This document shows, in pieces, positions 1-9,870 of a stretch of DNA of 15,000 nucleotides. The notes under the pieces are model-generated. The model was not told the origin of the DNA. It ran no database searches and was given only the letters and a program-made list of their open reading frames with translations. Positions within the stretch are counted from its first letter, which is position 1. Each line of letters begins with the position of its first letter. Source of the stretch: Trachelipus rathkii (taxonomy: Eukaryota > Arthropoda > Malacostraca > Isopoda > Trachelipodidae); NCBI GenBank assembly GCA_015478945.1, contig JABUQX010021186.1:1-15000 (forward strand), in the 5' to 3' direction. The translations under genes and the position numbers were made by a program.

Positions 1-760
1 ATTTTATTAGAGGAGAAGAGTGGTTTTCTGTAGACAGAAAAGGATGATTTGGAGAGTTATCCGCATGAAATTAAAGTATCAGAAAGGGTAGAGAAGAGTT
101 AATGAGGTAATTCAGTGTGAAGGAGATAGAGGGATGAATGTTATGATATGTTGTAAAATGAAATTTATATTGATATGTAATTTGGAAGTGCGCAGAACAC
201 GTCGTGTCCACTGAACGAGCCATTTGTGGCAATTTGAAAGAAGAAGGGTGATGAAAGTAATGTAGTGGTGTCAAAGAGTTCCATAAAAAATATTGCTTAA
301 AATGGCAGATAAGGAGAACCCATGAGGTCATGTTTGTTTGTAAAAAGAATTGTTAAAAGTAAAGAAACTGTGATCAAATGTGAGAGAAATAAGTTGTTTA
401 AGAAGGGAGAAAGGATATTTAAAGTGATGTTATTGTTCTTGAAAAGTTTTTCTGTAAGTTTAGAGGTAAATGGGACAGTACGAAAAGTGAAAAAGGGAGG
501 TGCGTCAAAGCTTAAGAAATTGGTGTGTGGAAGGATTAGTGTATGAAATAATGCGGTTGATGAAAATCTTTCTGTATTGTGAGATGGAAGGTGAAATTTG
601 GCAGATTAATGTTTAATTGAGAAGAATAACCAGTAAGAAAGTTATAATAGTGCAATTAGTTTGGAAATAGGGCGTAAGGGTGATTAGGCTTGTGATCTTT
701 GGCAAGCCAATAGAAGTGGGCAAGATCAGTCATGTACGCCTTATTTTTTTTATTATAAAT
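1..760. other. Anonymous G-rich non-coding DNA
   Basis: I see no gene here. The plus strand is purine- and G-rich with few C residues. The two short open frames (86 codons minus, 74 codons plus) have no recognisable domain, and their compositions look like by-products of the skew. Intron or intergenic DNA is the simplest reading. Confidence 0.5.
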
Positions 761-796
761 GTCGGGTATATTACTACTTGCGTCAAAGCAAATTTA

Positions 797-990
797 TAAT
801 TATATATATATAATATATATATTATATATTATATAAATTATTAATAATACTATATAATATATATATATATATTATATATACCGGTAATATATATATATAT
901 TATATATATATGATATATATATATATATATAGTATATATATATATATTATATATACAATAACAATATTTATATATATATATATATATATA

Positions 991-1036
<46 letters not shown>

Positions 1037-1042
1037 TATAAT
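797..1042. repeat. (AT)n microsatellite array, interrupted
   Basis: Nearly pure alternating A/T with frequent phase slips and one CCGGT interruption at 881-885. Two strand-symmetric halves could form hairpins. No coding content. Confidence 0.95.
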
Positions 1043-1232
1043 TTGTTATAATTATTTTTCTAGAAATCAATTATTTTCTAAAAAATTTCTTTGACAGGGA
1101 TATTGATTTAATTTATTAATTAAATGTATTCCTTTTTTATAATTAAAATTATTAATTAATTGAAATTAAATTTAATTTTCATCCTAAGTTTTAAGACTTC
1201 AGTGTTTTTGACTTGCATTACTAATTTTGCAG

Positions 1233-1562
1233 AAGCCTGGCTCACAGCATCCAGAGAAACGGTACACACCGGGAGTGAGCATCTCAGACAAAACTTTAGC
1301 TGACTTCATGACTGAATCCAGTAGACTTTTCTTTACAAAGTTGTCATCAGATTCCTCTTTCTTAGAAGTAGACCCGTCAGAATGGAATGAATGAGGTGAT
1401 TATCAAGCAGCAAAAGAATATATTAATACTTTGAATGTCACCAATGACAATGCAGAGAGAGCTATAGCCTTGATTGAGAGCTACAATAATCATCTTACCA
1501 AAAATGAAGATCAGCTTCAGTACCTTCTACAGGTTGTTGAAGGTCACAGAGATAAATTGTAG
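1233..1562 (+). pseudogene. C-terminal exon of an uncharacterised transposon-like protein family, one in-frame stop
   Basis: A 109-codon frame starts right after a good 3' splice-acceptor context: a branch-point-like TACTAAT followed by a T-rich stretch and TTTTGCAG ending at 1232. It ends at a TAG (1560-1562). The translation contains PGVSISDKTLADF, then LEVDPSEWNE, then VTNDNAERAIALIESYN and LQYLLQVVEGHR. I recall this order, DP..W / VND.AERG.ALI..YN / Q.LLQVV..HR, as the C-terminal end of a large family of uncharacterised, multi-copy arthropod proteins that look like transposon products; I have not searched it. One in-frame TGA (1392-1394) interrupts it just after the WNE, so the copy is probably dead. 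AATAAA-like motifs and an A-rich tract follow directly at 1575-1600, as expected for a last exon. No upstream exon is visible before the AT array. This family is distinct from the one at 4935-6421. Confidence 0.6.
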
Positions 1563-1853
1563 AAAAACATGAAAAAATAAATAAAAATAAATAAAAAAAA
1601 CTAAGTTCATTGCAAAACACTGTCTAATAGGCCTCCTGGGATACCATGTTAAAAAAAAACTCCCCTTTTCCAGTTACCTCAAGGGTGGTGTGGAAAAACT
1701 AAGAAACCTAAAACTTTGTAGGCTTTGTGGCACCACAAACTCGTTCAACAGACCTCAAATTTGGCAACAATTGTTTTTATAGCTAGCCCCACAATTTGCA
1801 TGGTGAGACCAATGAAGTTAATATGAAAAACAACCCCTATACAACTGGGCCAG

Positions 1854-1856
<3 letters not shown>
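1563..1856. other. A-rich tail then anonymous sequence
   Basis: The first ~40 bases are A-rich with repeated AATAAA motifs and may be the polyadenylation region of the preceding exon. The rest has no recognisable coding or RNA signal up to the next AT array. Confidence 0.45.
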
Positions 1857-1899
<43 letters not shown>

Positions 1900-1985
1900 A
1901 ATATAATATTATATATATATATATATTATATATTATATATAATATATAATATATATATATATATATATTATAATATATATATATA
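1857..1985. repeat. (AT)n microsatellite array
   Basis: Alternating A/T with several phase slips, directly abutting the transposon fragment that begins near 1988. Confidence 0.95.
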
Positions 1986-1987
1986 AC

Positions 1988-2069
1988 GGGTACAATTTGT
2001 GGAACAACATACAAAATGTACCATACCTCGTATCTTTCGCTGGCTGTTCTGTTACCTACCACCCCCATC

Positions 2070-2073
<4 letters not shown>
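1988..2073 (-). mobile_element. Fragment of the Tc1/mariner-type element, 5' transposase end
   Basis: This 86-base island between two AT arrays matches 3196-3275 inside the neighbouring Tc1/mariner element in the same orientation, including a run of about 31 identical bases (2033-2063). Read on the minus strand it encodes VVGNRTASERYEV, matching the minus-strand VVGNRTASER of the larger copy near 3240-3275. It is therefore a second, truncated copy of the same family or a local duplication. No terminal repeat remains on either side: both ends pass directly into AT repeats. Confidence 0.75.
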
Positions 2074-2117
<44 letters not shown>

Positions 2118-2196
2118 TATATAACTATATATATATATATATAATATATATATATACTATATATATAATATATATATATAATTATATATATATATA
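2074..2196. repeat. (AT)n microsatellite array
   Basis: Alternating A/T filling the gap between the transposon fragment and the left terminal repeat of the larger element. The open frames through it, rich in Ile and Tyr, are an artefact of the repeat. Confidence 0.95.
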
Positions 2197-2199
2197 ACT

Positions 2200-2218
2200 G
2201 GGTGAATACTAAGTAAAC
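2200..2218. repeat. Left terminal inverted repeat of the Tc1/mariner-type element
   Basis: GGGTGAATACTAAGTAAAC, an exact inverted match to 3331-3349. The three bases ACT separate it from the AT array. Confidence 0.9.
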
Positions 2219-2329
2219 TGACAAAAGACGTGATGTAATAAAACACTGCTGAGGTAACAATTTTCCTTAAATAAACATTCAGAAAATCCACTATAGAGGT
2301 GATAAATAGGGCAAAGACATGCCACAACC

Positions 2330-3275
2330 GTAGAAACAAAGAGAATAAAACAACATCAATGTTGCCATAGTATTTATTAACATACAAAGCTTTCAGGTAG
2401 CAGCACGAATAATAATCCAAGGGGTTGAGGTCGAGTGACCCGCGCGGTCATACCACATTACGCACATTAAGCCAGAATTGGTGCCGGTTCCTGCTTGGGT
2501 GAATGCAATGGGGATTGCTGTGCCCCAGATGTGGGTGTTGTGGAAATTCATCACACCGTCCCTGCCAAATGATGATTCATCTGTGAAGAGGATCAAGGAG
2601 GCTGTCGTTTCGACGTTAATGTTGCTGGAACCACAGACGAAACTGCACGTGAGGGAGGGGGCATAATAAACGGTAGTGAGACACTGGACATGTTGTTAAT
2701 GAAAAGGGCACAGATTCTCATCACACAGGATGTTCAAGATGGTTCGCTGAGACACATCGTAGTGCCTGGTATGGGTTCAGGAACGGACTCTGGGAGCCCT
2801 TGCAACGTCCTGAAGAACCACATACTCTCTCGCAGATGTACGATAGAGCAAGGGGAGGTTCCAGATCGGGATTCAGTGATCACAGTTGTCCCGTTTCATG
2901 TAATATTTAAAAGACAATCCCAAAGGTTGTGTGATTGGGATGTCGTTCATTGGATTAAGTCCGGTCATACATGTTATTGCCGTAAGGCTGTTCCCGTTAG
3001 CTCATTCATATATGTTCAGACCATGTCAGCCTATTTCGCACAGTGTAGCGTACCATCGTCACAGCCCAGATGATCCTGTCCTCTCATATTCACAATTGTC
3101 ATGCACATGATCACTACGAGGTTGCCTCCGTCACACTATGTTGAAAAGCAATCTACCAAACGTTTCAACATAATATTTCTGTTGTGTAGCCTTATGGGTA
3201 TGGTTTTGAACAACAAATGTACTGTACCTCGTATTCTTTCGCTGGCTGTTCTGTTACCTACCACCTCCATCGTGC
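2330..3275 (-). pseudogene. Tc1/mariner-type transposase, frame-broken, second catalytic Asp deleted
   Basis: On the minus strand, one frame gives ILFTDESSFGRDGVMNFHNTHIWG. The Asp of FTDES (2579-2581) is the first catalytic Asp of the DDE/D transposase core. A second frame then continues the family pattern with NPHCIHPSRNRHQFWLNV and jumps to SLDLNPLDYYSCCYLKALY, where the Asp of SLDLNP (2430-2432) is the third catalytic position (family consensus SPDLNPLDF). The segment between NVWAG and SPDLNP, which in relatives carries the second Asp in HDGAP.H, is missing: only about 8 residues remain. A stop codon also lies in that stretch. The N-terminal part is scattered over several frames from about 3275 downward, starting near MEVVGNRTASER. 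What is seen are the two catalytic motifs; the deletion is inferred by comparison with remembered relatives. Confidence 0.75.
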
Positions 3276-3330
3276 ATTTCCCAAACATAGGTATTTAAGG
3301 AAAATGATTTCCCCAACCATCTTTTTGTTG

Positions 3331-3349
3331 GTTTACTTAGTATTCACCC
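3331..3349. repeat. Right terminal inverted repeat of the Tc1/mariner-type element
   Basis: GTTTACTTAGTATTCACCC, the exact complement of 2200-2218. The AT array begins immediately after it. Confidence 0.9.
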
Positions 3350-3915
<566 letters not shown>

Positions 3916-4397
3916 AAGCTGGGTTGAATTTTGGTGGGATAACCAAACATGTCAAATTGGTGCTCCTTGGCTCCCTGTAGTGGACAAAAAGATCAATTTC
4001 ATTACTTAATGTCTAGGGGGCGCGATATCTATTTGTTTTCAATGACGGTTCGTCAGTTAACGTCTCAGTTTTTTACAAATTATAAGTTTTATGAATTTTA
4101 TACCTAAGGGCTTTAGCTCTTCAAAATCCATGATTAAACTACTTGCTGTGCTATTTCTGTCTCATTTTAGATCCAGACTATTCGACGTTTGAGATAAGTT
4201 CTGTGGTGTGCAGTGTTTTATTACTATTATTCGCAGAGTACGTATCATGGCATGGTGCAACAAGGCATAAAAAAGGCATGCAATATTCGTGATCCACGAA
4301 CACTCGTCGAAAATCAGCTCACCACTGGCCTGAGGATTGTTGTTTAAGAGCCTACAGTTCCACAAGTAGTCCAACAAAAGATGCCAGTGGTTACTCG
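3916..4397. other. Anonymous sequence, no supported gene
   Basis: Less AT-biased than its surroundings. A pyrimidine-rich tract ending in CATTTTAG near 4170 looks like a splice acceptor, but the frames after it close quickly. A 71-codon minus-strand frame (4162-4377) has no recognisable motif. This may be further transposon debris, but I cannot place it. Confidence 0.4.
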
Positions 4398-4422
4398 TTT
4401 TTTTTTTTTTTTTTTTTTTTTT
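4398..4422. repeat. (T)25 homopolymer
   Basis: An uninterrupted run of 25 T. It could be the reverse complement of the poly(A) tail of a minus-strand retrocopy ending here. No polyadenylation signal or retroelement coding sequence is seen on the 4423 side, so a simple homopolymer is equally likely. Confidence 0.9.
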
Positions 4423-4934
4423 CTAGCAAAAAGTTAGTGGCAACAGAAGTTAAAGGCAGAAACGACAAAAGAATTCGAATAAAACGATTTGAAAGTGTTA
4501 TAGTGAAATTGAAGAGACTAATAGTGAATGTCAATGATTTGATGAAGTATTCAAGAAATAAACAATCTTCTCTAACATATCAACAGATAAAATAAAATAT
4601 TTTCTCTCGGTCTCTTCGACTTAGCCGTGCAATGGTGTTCATTAATGGCATAGTTTGAACGTAATCAATTGTCGAATGTCCCCAATGAATTAAGAAAATC
4701 CACTGTGATTGGAATGGAATTTTGGCTTGCTCAAAACACTTCAAGACGCATGCATAATAGGAAAGGTGGACCAGAAAGAAAGAGAAAATAATGAAACTTC
4801 AAGGAAAGGACAAAGCGAAACGGTTGAACATTGAAAGAGTAAATGAGACACTAAAGATACGCAATAAATGTGTAAGTTCAGTTGAATTATCAGGCAGTGG
4901 TGATGTGCTATAAGAATCATTTTCCTTAGAATCA
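4423..4934. other. Anonymous sequence before the transposon-like pseudogene
   Basis: No open frame of note. The part after about 4760 is A-rich on the plus strand, with short Lys/Arg/Glu-rich frames. It may be the unrecognised N-terminal part of the pseudogene that follows, whose 5' limit I cannot fix. Confidence 0.35.
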
Positions 4935-6421
4935 GAAAAAAATTGAAGAATGTCACCCTCAAAATAGAAACAAGGAATCCTGAGTTGTGTAAAGCATTAG
5001 AGAGGGACAAATGTGAGCAATAGAGATGCATGTCTCATAGTTAATGCTGCCCTCAAGGACCTCGGACTTCTGTCACCAAAAAAACGTTGTTGATCCAAGT
5101 AAGTTACAACGCCAAAGAAAATACTGGAGATAGGTTTCGATGGAAAAATAGATGAAACACTTGTCGATACTGGAGGTGTGCGTAGAAAAGTTAGAGAAGA
5201 ACATTAAGTGCTAGTGTCATTTCCAGATGCATGTTACAGTCGATCACGTTTAGTACTAACCAGGAAGATCTGGATTATTTAATGAAATCTGGTATTATTG
5301 AACGAACACGATCTACAGAGCTTTAAGAGCAGTGTTTGCGATGGAAACTCCTGTGAATACAGGTAACAAGAATGGAATAATCACACTGTTGGAGTTACAT
5401 ATCTTAAAAGACCACTTCAATGGCTCAAATGCATGTTGCATTTTAATGAACTGCCCACCAGAAGTTATTTAGTGTGTTGATGGGAGACAATGCTGGCCCA
5501 TCGTCCAACATGAACGGACCTATAACCAACACTGCTTTGCATTGAATCTCAGACAAACCCATCATTAATTTTTCAAACCAATTTCCAGGCTCTGTAAGTT
5601 GATGTCCCTGAAACAAAGTTTACGAAAGATGCTAAGTTCTGACCAGCTTATTTACTAAATCCTGTTTATTATTCAGCAAGGAGTACAGAAATGCAGATCA
5701 TAATATATGCGGTTATTTGATAACTTGCACAGCCGGGTCCTTAAGCCATATGCAAGGTGGCTAACTAAAAGCTAACAGACTGCTGTCGATTGTACGTTTC
5801 AAACAAGAATTCCGCATCTGATATCATGGCGTTTGGTACGAATTCGTACTTGAACTCTATGCCCCCATAATGGTTCTATATGCCGCTCCACCATGCCCTT
5901 CTGTCAAGAGGTGCAAAGAATTGTTCACTTTAATGGTGATCACTGTAGTCAAAAACTTTTCTCCTGAGGATCAGAACATCATTTCTTCAGTGCTCCTAAA
6001 CAACTCCTATTTTTGCCATCCAGAAAACTTGTTGCTAGCTGGTTTTGCAGATGAACGGGAAACAATAAGAAGATTTTCATGTCAACAAATTCTTCAAGCA
6101 AGAAAGAAAATTTCCTCCACCAATGTGGAAGTTCGCTGCTTTGATAAAAGGCAGCTAAACTCAACTCTCACGCCACTTCCACATGGACTGATAGACTGGG
6201 GGAGTACTCTTATCACCCCACCTCTTCTTGATGATATTTTGGTTAGTATTCAACAAATTCTCCTACCAAAGTATCCGTGTCATTCGTCGATGTTGAAAGA
6301 AATGTCAAAGAATGTTTCCGCTGTTTCTAGTAGGGTTGGTTTGTCATACTTCTCGACATGGTTCAATACTACAAACCAAACATTCTCGAATCGAAATAAC
6401 TTCAGTACAGACAAAATCTGA
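4935..6421 (+). pseudogene. Nearly full-length copy of an uncharacterised arthropod multi-copy (hAT-like?) protein, frame-broken
   Basis: The conserved segments occur in collinear order but hop between frames. They are VSNRDACLIVNAALKDLGLL (5013-5072), VVDPSKLQRQRK (5086-5121), FDGKIDETLVDTGG (5136-5177, followed by an in-frame TAA at 5205-5207), LQSFKSSVCDG (5313-5345), TPVNTGNKNGIITLLE (5347-5394), RPLQWLKCMLHFNELPTRSY (5409-5468), NAGPSSNMNGPI, then LSH / ARWLT / KANRLL (5735-5802). The last third is open from 5822 to 6421. It reads WYEFVLELYAP, NNSYFCHPENLLLAGFADER, LIDW, ITPPLL and KYPCH; the first ATG (5870) gives 183 residues but is internal. I recall this motif series from uncharacterised, highly repeated arthropod proteins. 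The CDG..NTG and C..LH.NELP blocks resemble the core of hAT-type transposases, which is inference only. Many frameshifts and stops rule out an intact product. No terminal repeats or target duplication were found. Confidence 0.7.
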
Positions 6422-6676
6422 TTTTCTATGAGATTTTGTACTATGCAGTTTGTTTAGCATGTAAGAGTAAGGATATTTAAGCTATACTGTATATCTGGCT
6501 ATATATATATTTTTTTGTTTTTAAATAAAAAGATTCAAGGTAAAGTTGGGGTATGAAAACAAATCTTGAAGAACTTACTTTTAACACATTTCAGTTTGTA
6601 TCTGAAGAGCAACCAAAATATAAGTTTTGTTTCAAAATCTGCCACTACAAAACTTTTGATGTTTTCTAACACCAGC

Positions 6677-6678
<2 letters not shown>
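6422..6678. other. Anonymous AT-rich sequence
   Basis: No gene seen. AATAAA occurs near 6524, about 100 bases after the stop of the preceding pseudogene, and could be a relic polyadenylation signal. Confidence 0.4.
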
Positions 6679-6725
<47 letters not shown>

Positions 6726-6795
6726 AATATATTTTATTAATTATATATATATATATAATAATATATTATATATATATTATATATATAATTATATG
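6679..6795. repeat. (AT)n microsatellite array
   Basis: Alternating A/T with TTAT interruptions in its second half. Confidence 0.95.
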
Positions 6796-7128
6796 GAAAA
6801 TACTCTACTATTTGTTAACCTTTGGAAGACTTATCATAGGTTCAGCAAGGACATAAGCAGAAGCGATTTCATATGTTTATCTGACAAAACCACACAGACG
6901 TTTGTGCCCCTGAAAAGCCTCTCCACTTCATTGCCCCCAATAATCCCCTTACCCAAAAGAAAAAAAAAAGAAATTTGGAAAAACATAGGAGTTAAAATTG
7001 TTTATTAATAATTTAAGATAAAAATTTAGCTTGCCCCTGAAAGAGGCAACACAATGGCAGGTAAAAGAAGGCAAAATATTGGACAAGAAAAACCGTTAAA
7101 TAAAAAACACTTGAAAGCAAGAGTTGAA
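6796..7128. other. Anonymous sequence between AT arrays
   Basis: A 71-codon plus-strand frame (6793-7008) begins in the AT array, ends in a Lys-rich run and matches nothing I recognise. Not supported as a gene. Confidence 0.4.
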
Positions 7129-7196
7129 TAATATATATATATATATATTATAATATAGATATAATATATAGTATATATATATGTTATATATATAGT

Positions 7197-7235
<39 letters not shown>

Positions 7236-7236
7236 T
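7129..7236. repeat. (AT)n microsatellite array
   Basis: Alternating A/T with GTAT and AATA interruptions. The 73-codon minus-strand frame crossing it is Tyr/Ile-rich because of the repeat. Confidence 0.95.
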
Positions 7237-7339
7237 CAGTGGTGCTCGTCCATTAGCACTGCGGAATCTGCATCCCCCCAAAAATTTTAGAACTAAGCCA
7301 CAACTACTAAACAGCATTTGCTATTTCCTTGTAACTCTC

Positions 7340-7468
7340 TTATATATATATATTATATATATATATATTATATAATATTATAATATATAATTATATATAC
7401 TATATATATAATATATTATTATATATATACCGTATATTATATATAATATATATATATCTAATATAATA

Positions 7469-7517
<49 letters not shown>

Positions 7518-7559
7518 ATATATAATATATATATATATATATAATATATATATATATAT
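7340..7559. repeat. (AT)n microsatellite array
   Basis: Alternating A/T with many phase slips and one ACCGT interruption at 7429-7433. It begins about 100 bases after the previous array. Confidence 0.95.
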
Positions 7560-7985
7560 GTCAATGAACAGGAAGACCAAACACCAAGGGAATGCCATTC
7601 AGTTTATTAAAAGGACGCTTCGCGCCTATATGCTAAGCGCAATCATCAAGCTCTAAGTAAATAATAAATGTATAAATAATTTAATGTCTACAATATTTGT
7701 GATTATATAAAAAATATATAAAATATAATATTATAAACAAATATATACAAGAAAAATTACAAAAATTAAATCTATTAATAACCTTGTTTTACTAACCTTA
7801 CATAATGGATCAACGCAAAAAAATGATGACAAGATTCCAAACACTATTTTATACAAAATCTATACATAGACGGTTGGTTGTTTTGGGACTTGCTAAACTT
7901 AAAAATCAGTTATAACAGTATAATAAAATAAAAAAATAAACTTTCTGATGAAAAACAAAAATTAGTACATTATAATTGAAAACCA
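7560..7985. other. Non-coding sequence downstream of the piggyBac-type pseudogene
   Basis: It contains a short GC-rich patch (7605-7655) and otherwise A/T-rich sequence. As the 3' flank of the minus-strand transposase it should contain the element's end. I searched by eye for a TTAA-flanked CCC/GGG terminal repeat and found none. Confidence 0.4.
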
Positions 7986-9690
7986 TTAATTTTCTTCATG
8001 AAATATTAGAAAACAATTTTTAGAATTATTAGCACATAGGTGAACTCTACAAGCTCTGCAAATAGAATATGGGCGAGACTGAATTTTATTTGAAGAACAT
8101 ACTTCGCATCTTCCCTTACTTGAAATCTTACATCATGAGGTACAGAATATGAAATTTTCCTCCTCTTGTTTGAGTGATGCTTTACAATGCCTTTAGAAAC
8201 GAGCCCCATTGCCAAATTCCTTCTGAAGTCTAGTAATGGAATCTTGACATTAGCATCACAGTAAATTACATAAGCGTTAATTACTGCTATGTCTATTAGT
8301 CCAAAAAACAACCTGTGCCACCATTTCCTGCTTTTCCTATCAATTCCATAAAGACCACGAAGCATGTTATGCTTATCTATACCTCCCATGAATTTATTGT
8401 AATCGTGAACTATTTGGGGACATGGAACAACAATCTTTGTTCCATCTCTGATTGTCCTTGTCACTGTTGTTTCTTCGATACCGTGAAAGTTTGATACAAG
8501 ATAAACAGATCTTGAGTTCTTCCACTTATAAGCAGTGATCCCTTGATCTGTGGAACGGTAATCAAACTGACCTCTTTCAAGCTTGGAATCCACTTCCAAG
8601 GAAGGAAAATCTTTCCGTGTTGATCAAATTGTACCACAGGCATATGTATTTTCGACTTTTAGTTTTTCCATCAATGAAAAAGATGAAAAGTAATTGTCAA
8701 AAAACAATTTATAACCTTCACCTAAATAATCTTTGGAAAGACTTAGCACAACACTTCCTCCTAATCCATACCTCTTTTTATTATCATCCTCGTCACCACC
8801 TTTCTTGCCTGTGTAGATTTCAAATTTAGAGATATAACCTGAAGAGTCGCCTAAACACCATATCTTGTAGCCACGATTTATTGGCTTCATAGGGTTATAC
8901 TGCTTCATTGAACTTCTACCTTTGAAAAGTATAATAGACTCATCAACACAAAGTTCTCTCTTTGGAAAATATAAATTATTAAATTTTATACAATTTTTCA
9001 CTAAGGTGATCTTTGAATTTAGAGTTGTCATTTACATGCAGGTATCCTAAAATATTTGAAAAACTATCCCTGGTCATGTGACTAGAAACAAAGTCATTTT
9101 TCATGTCTAATGAAGTAGATCAATAATTTTTATACGATGGCATAACTACGTACCCCATGTATATATTTAATCCTATAAATACATACATTTCATCTAAACA
9201 TTCATATAAATTTAAAAAAATTTGGGTAGCATATAAATTGGTTTGAAAGCAAATATGTTCTACCAGTGCTGCGTCTAAAAATTTCAAGAAAAAATCTGTA
9301 GTGCTTTTACAGTTAGTAAAATAAGACTCTGTATAACCCTGATGAATTGAAAAGTCACTAACTTTTGAGGCCTCCTCCTTTTTCTTCCATTTGCGTTATA
9401 CTTTACTAAATGTTTCGTCTTCAATTTCATTTATTTGATGTTGTGTTGCTACCGAAGTATTCTGTAGATCACTAGGATTAACAATTATTACACACCTGGA
9501 TTTTTCGTGCTGTTGAATAGAATCGCATTCAACAGTTTCCTCATCTAAAGCTTTGGCTAACGGATCCATTGAAGAGCCCTCATCTTCAGATTCACTTTCT
9601 TGATCCGTTCCATATTCATAGTCAGAAGGGATTTCATCTAAAAGAACATCAACAGCGACATCATTTATTATTGGCTTCTCTATGAGTACT
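7986..9690 (-). pseudogene. piggyBac-type transposase, five or more disabling lesions
   Basis: Reading down the minus strand, an acidic N-terminus (DYEYGTDQESESEDEGSS) comes first. It is followed by the piggyBac N-domain (MPSYKNYW-stop-STSLDMKNDF, MTRDSFSNILGYLHVNDNS), the catalytic core and the C-terminal Cys-rich domain. Core motifs are ELCVDES (Asp at 8942-8944), KGRSSMKQY, FEIYTGKKG, LFFDNYFSS (Asp at 8696-8698), YACGT and MGGIDKHNMLRG (Asp at 8375-8377). These correspond to D268, D346 and D447 of cabbage-looper piggyBac. The D450 position is Asn here (8366-8368). Lesions: TAA at 9396-9398; TGA at 9120-9122 replacing an expected Trp; a frameshift or small deletion near 8981-8985; TGA at 8624-8626 replacing an expected Arg (CGA to TGA fits); and a one-base deletion near 8117-8119. 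After that deletion the shifted frame encodes CEVC...CRACRVHLC...CFLIFH, the Cys-rich finger, ending with TAA at 7986-7988. The true N-terminus is lost at the AT array. Family assignment is firm and inactivity certain. Confidence 0.92.
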
Positions 9691-9710
9691 CTCTATAGAT
9701 ATGGAGATAT

Positions 9711-9853
9711 CTTATATATATATATATATCTGTATAATATATATATAATATATATATATAATATATATATATATTATAATATATATATATATATATATGA
9801 TATAATATATATATATATATATCTATATATATATATATCATATATATATATTA
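9711..9853. repeat. (AT)n microsatellite array
   Basis: Alternating A/T with ATCT and GATA interruptions, abutting the lost N-terminus of the piggyBac-type pseudogene. Confidence 0.95.
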
Positions 9854-9870
9854 TGCATGTCAGAATGTGA

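Larger units (their letters stand above)
2200..3349 (-). mobile_element. Tc1/mariner-type DNA transposon, degenerate, about 1.15 kb
   Basis: The element is bounded by perfect 19-bp terminal inverted repeats (GGGTGAATACTAAGTAAAC at 2200-2218 and its complement at 3331-3349). Similarity continues imperfectly for about 14 more bases (ACAAAAG/ACAAAAA). Both ends lie in TATATA, compatible with the TA target of the Tc1/mariner superfamily, although the surrounding AT arrays make the target duplication unreadable. The transposase lies on the minus strand and is broken. The distance between the ends is shorter than I would expect for an intact relative, in keeping with the internal deletion seen in the coding region. 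It cannot be autonomous. Confidence 0.85.

Noticed and set aside
1745..2260. 171-codon minus-strand frame rich in Ile and Tyr
   Set aside because: Most of it is translated (AT)n. Only the short VVGNRTASER part is real transposon sequence, and it is annotated as the fragment at 1988-2073.
2690..3073. 127-codon plus-strand frame inside the Tc1/mariner element
   Set aside because: It lies antisense to the decayed transposase and has no domain of its own. The flanking inverted repeats and minus-strand motifs explain the sequence.
3101..3298. 65-codon plus-strand frame
   Set aside because: Antisense to the 5' part of the same transposase relic, with no independent evidence.
4162..4377. 71-codon minus-strand frame
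   Set aside because: No recognised motif, no transcription signal, and its length is reached by chance.
4398..4422. Poly(T) as the tail of a minus-strand processed retrocopy
   Set aside because: No polyadenylation signal, coding remnant or target duplication was found on the expected side.
4741..5031. 96-codon minus-strand frame with Leu/Phe/Ser-rich composition suggesting membrane segments
   Set aside because: It is antisense to A-rich, pseudogene-associated sequence. The hydrophobicity comes from the T-rich complement.
7600..7660. GC-rich patch near a possible tRNA-like or SINE-like sequence
   Set aside because: I could not find A- and B-box promoter motifs or a cloverleaf by eye.
8617..8829. 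Plus-strand frame over the piggyBac-type core
   Set aside because: Shadow of the transposase. The minus strand carries the catalytic motifs.
9682..9870. 62-codon plus-strand frame of Tyr/Ile repeats
   Set aside because: Translated (AT)n array.
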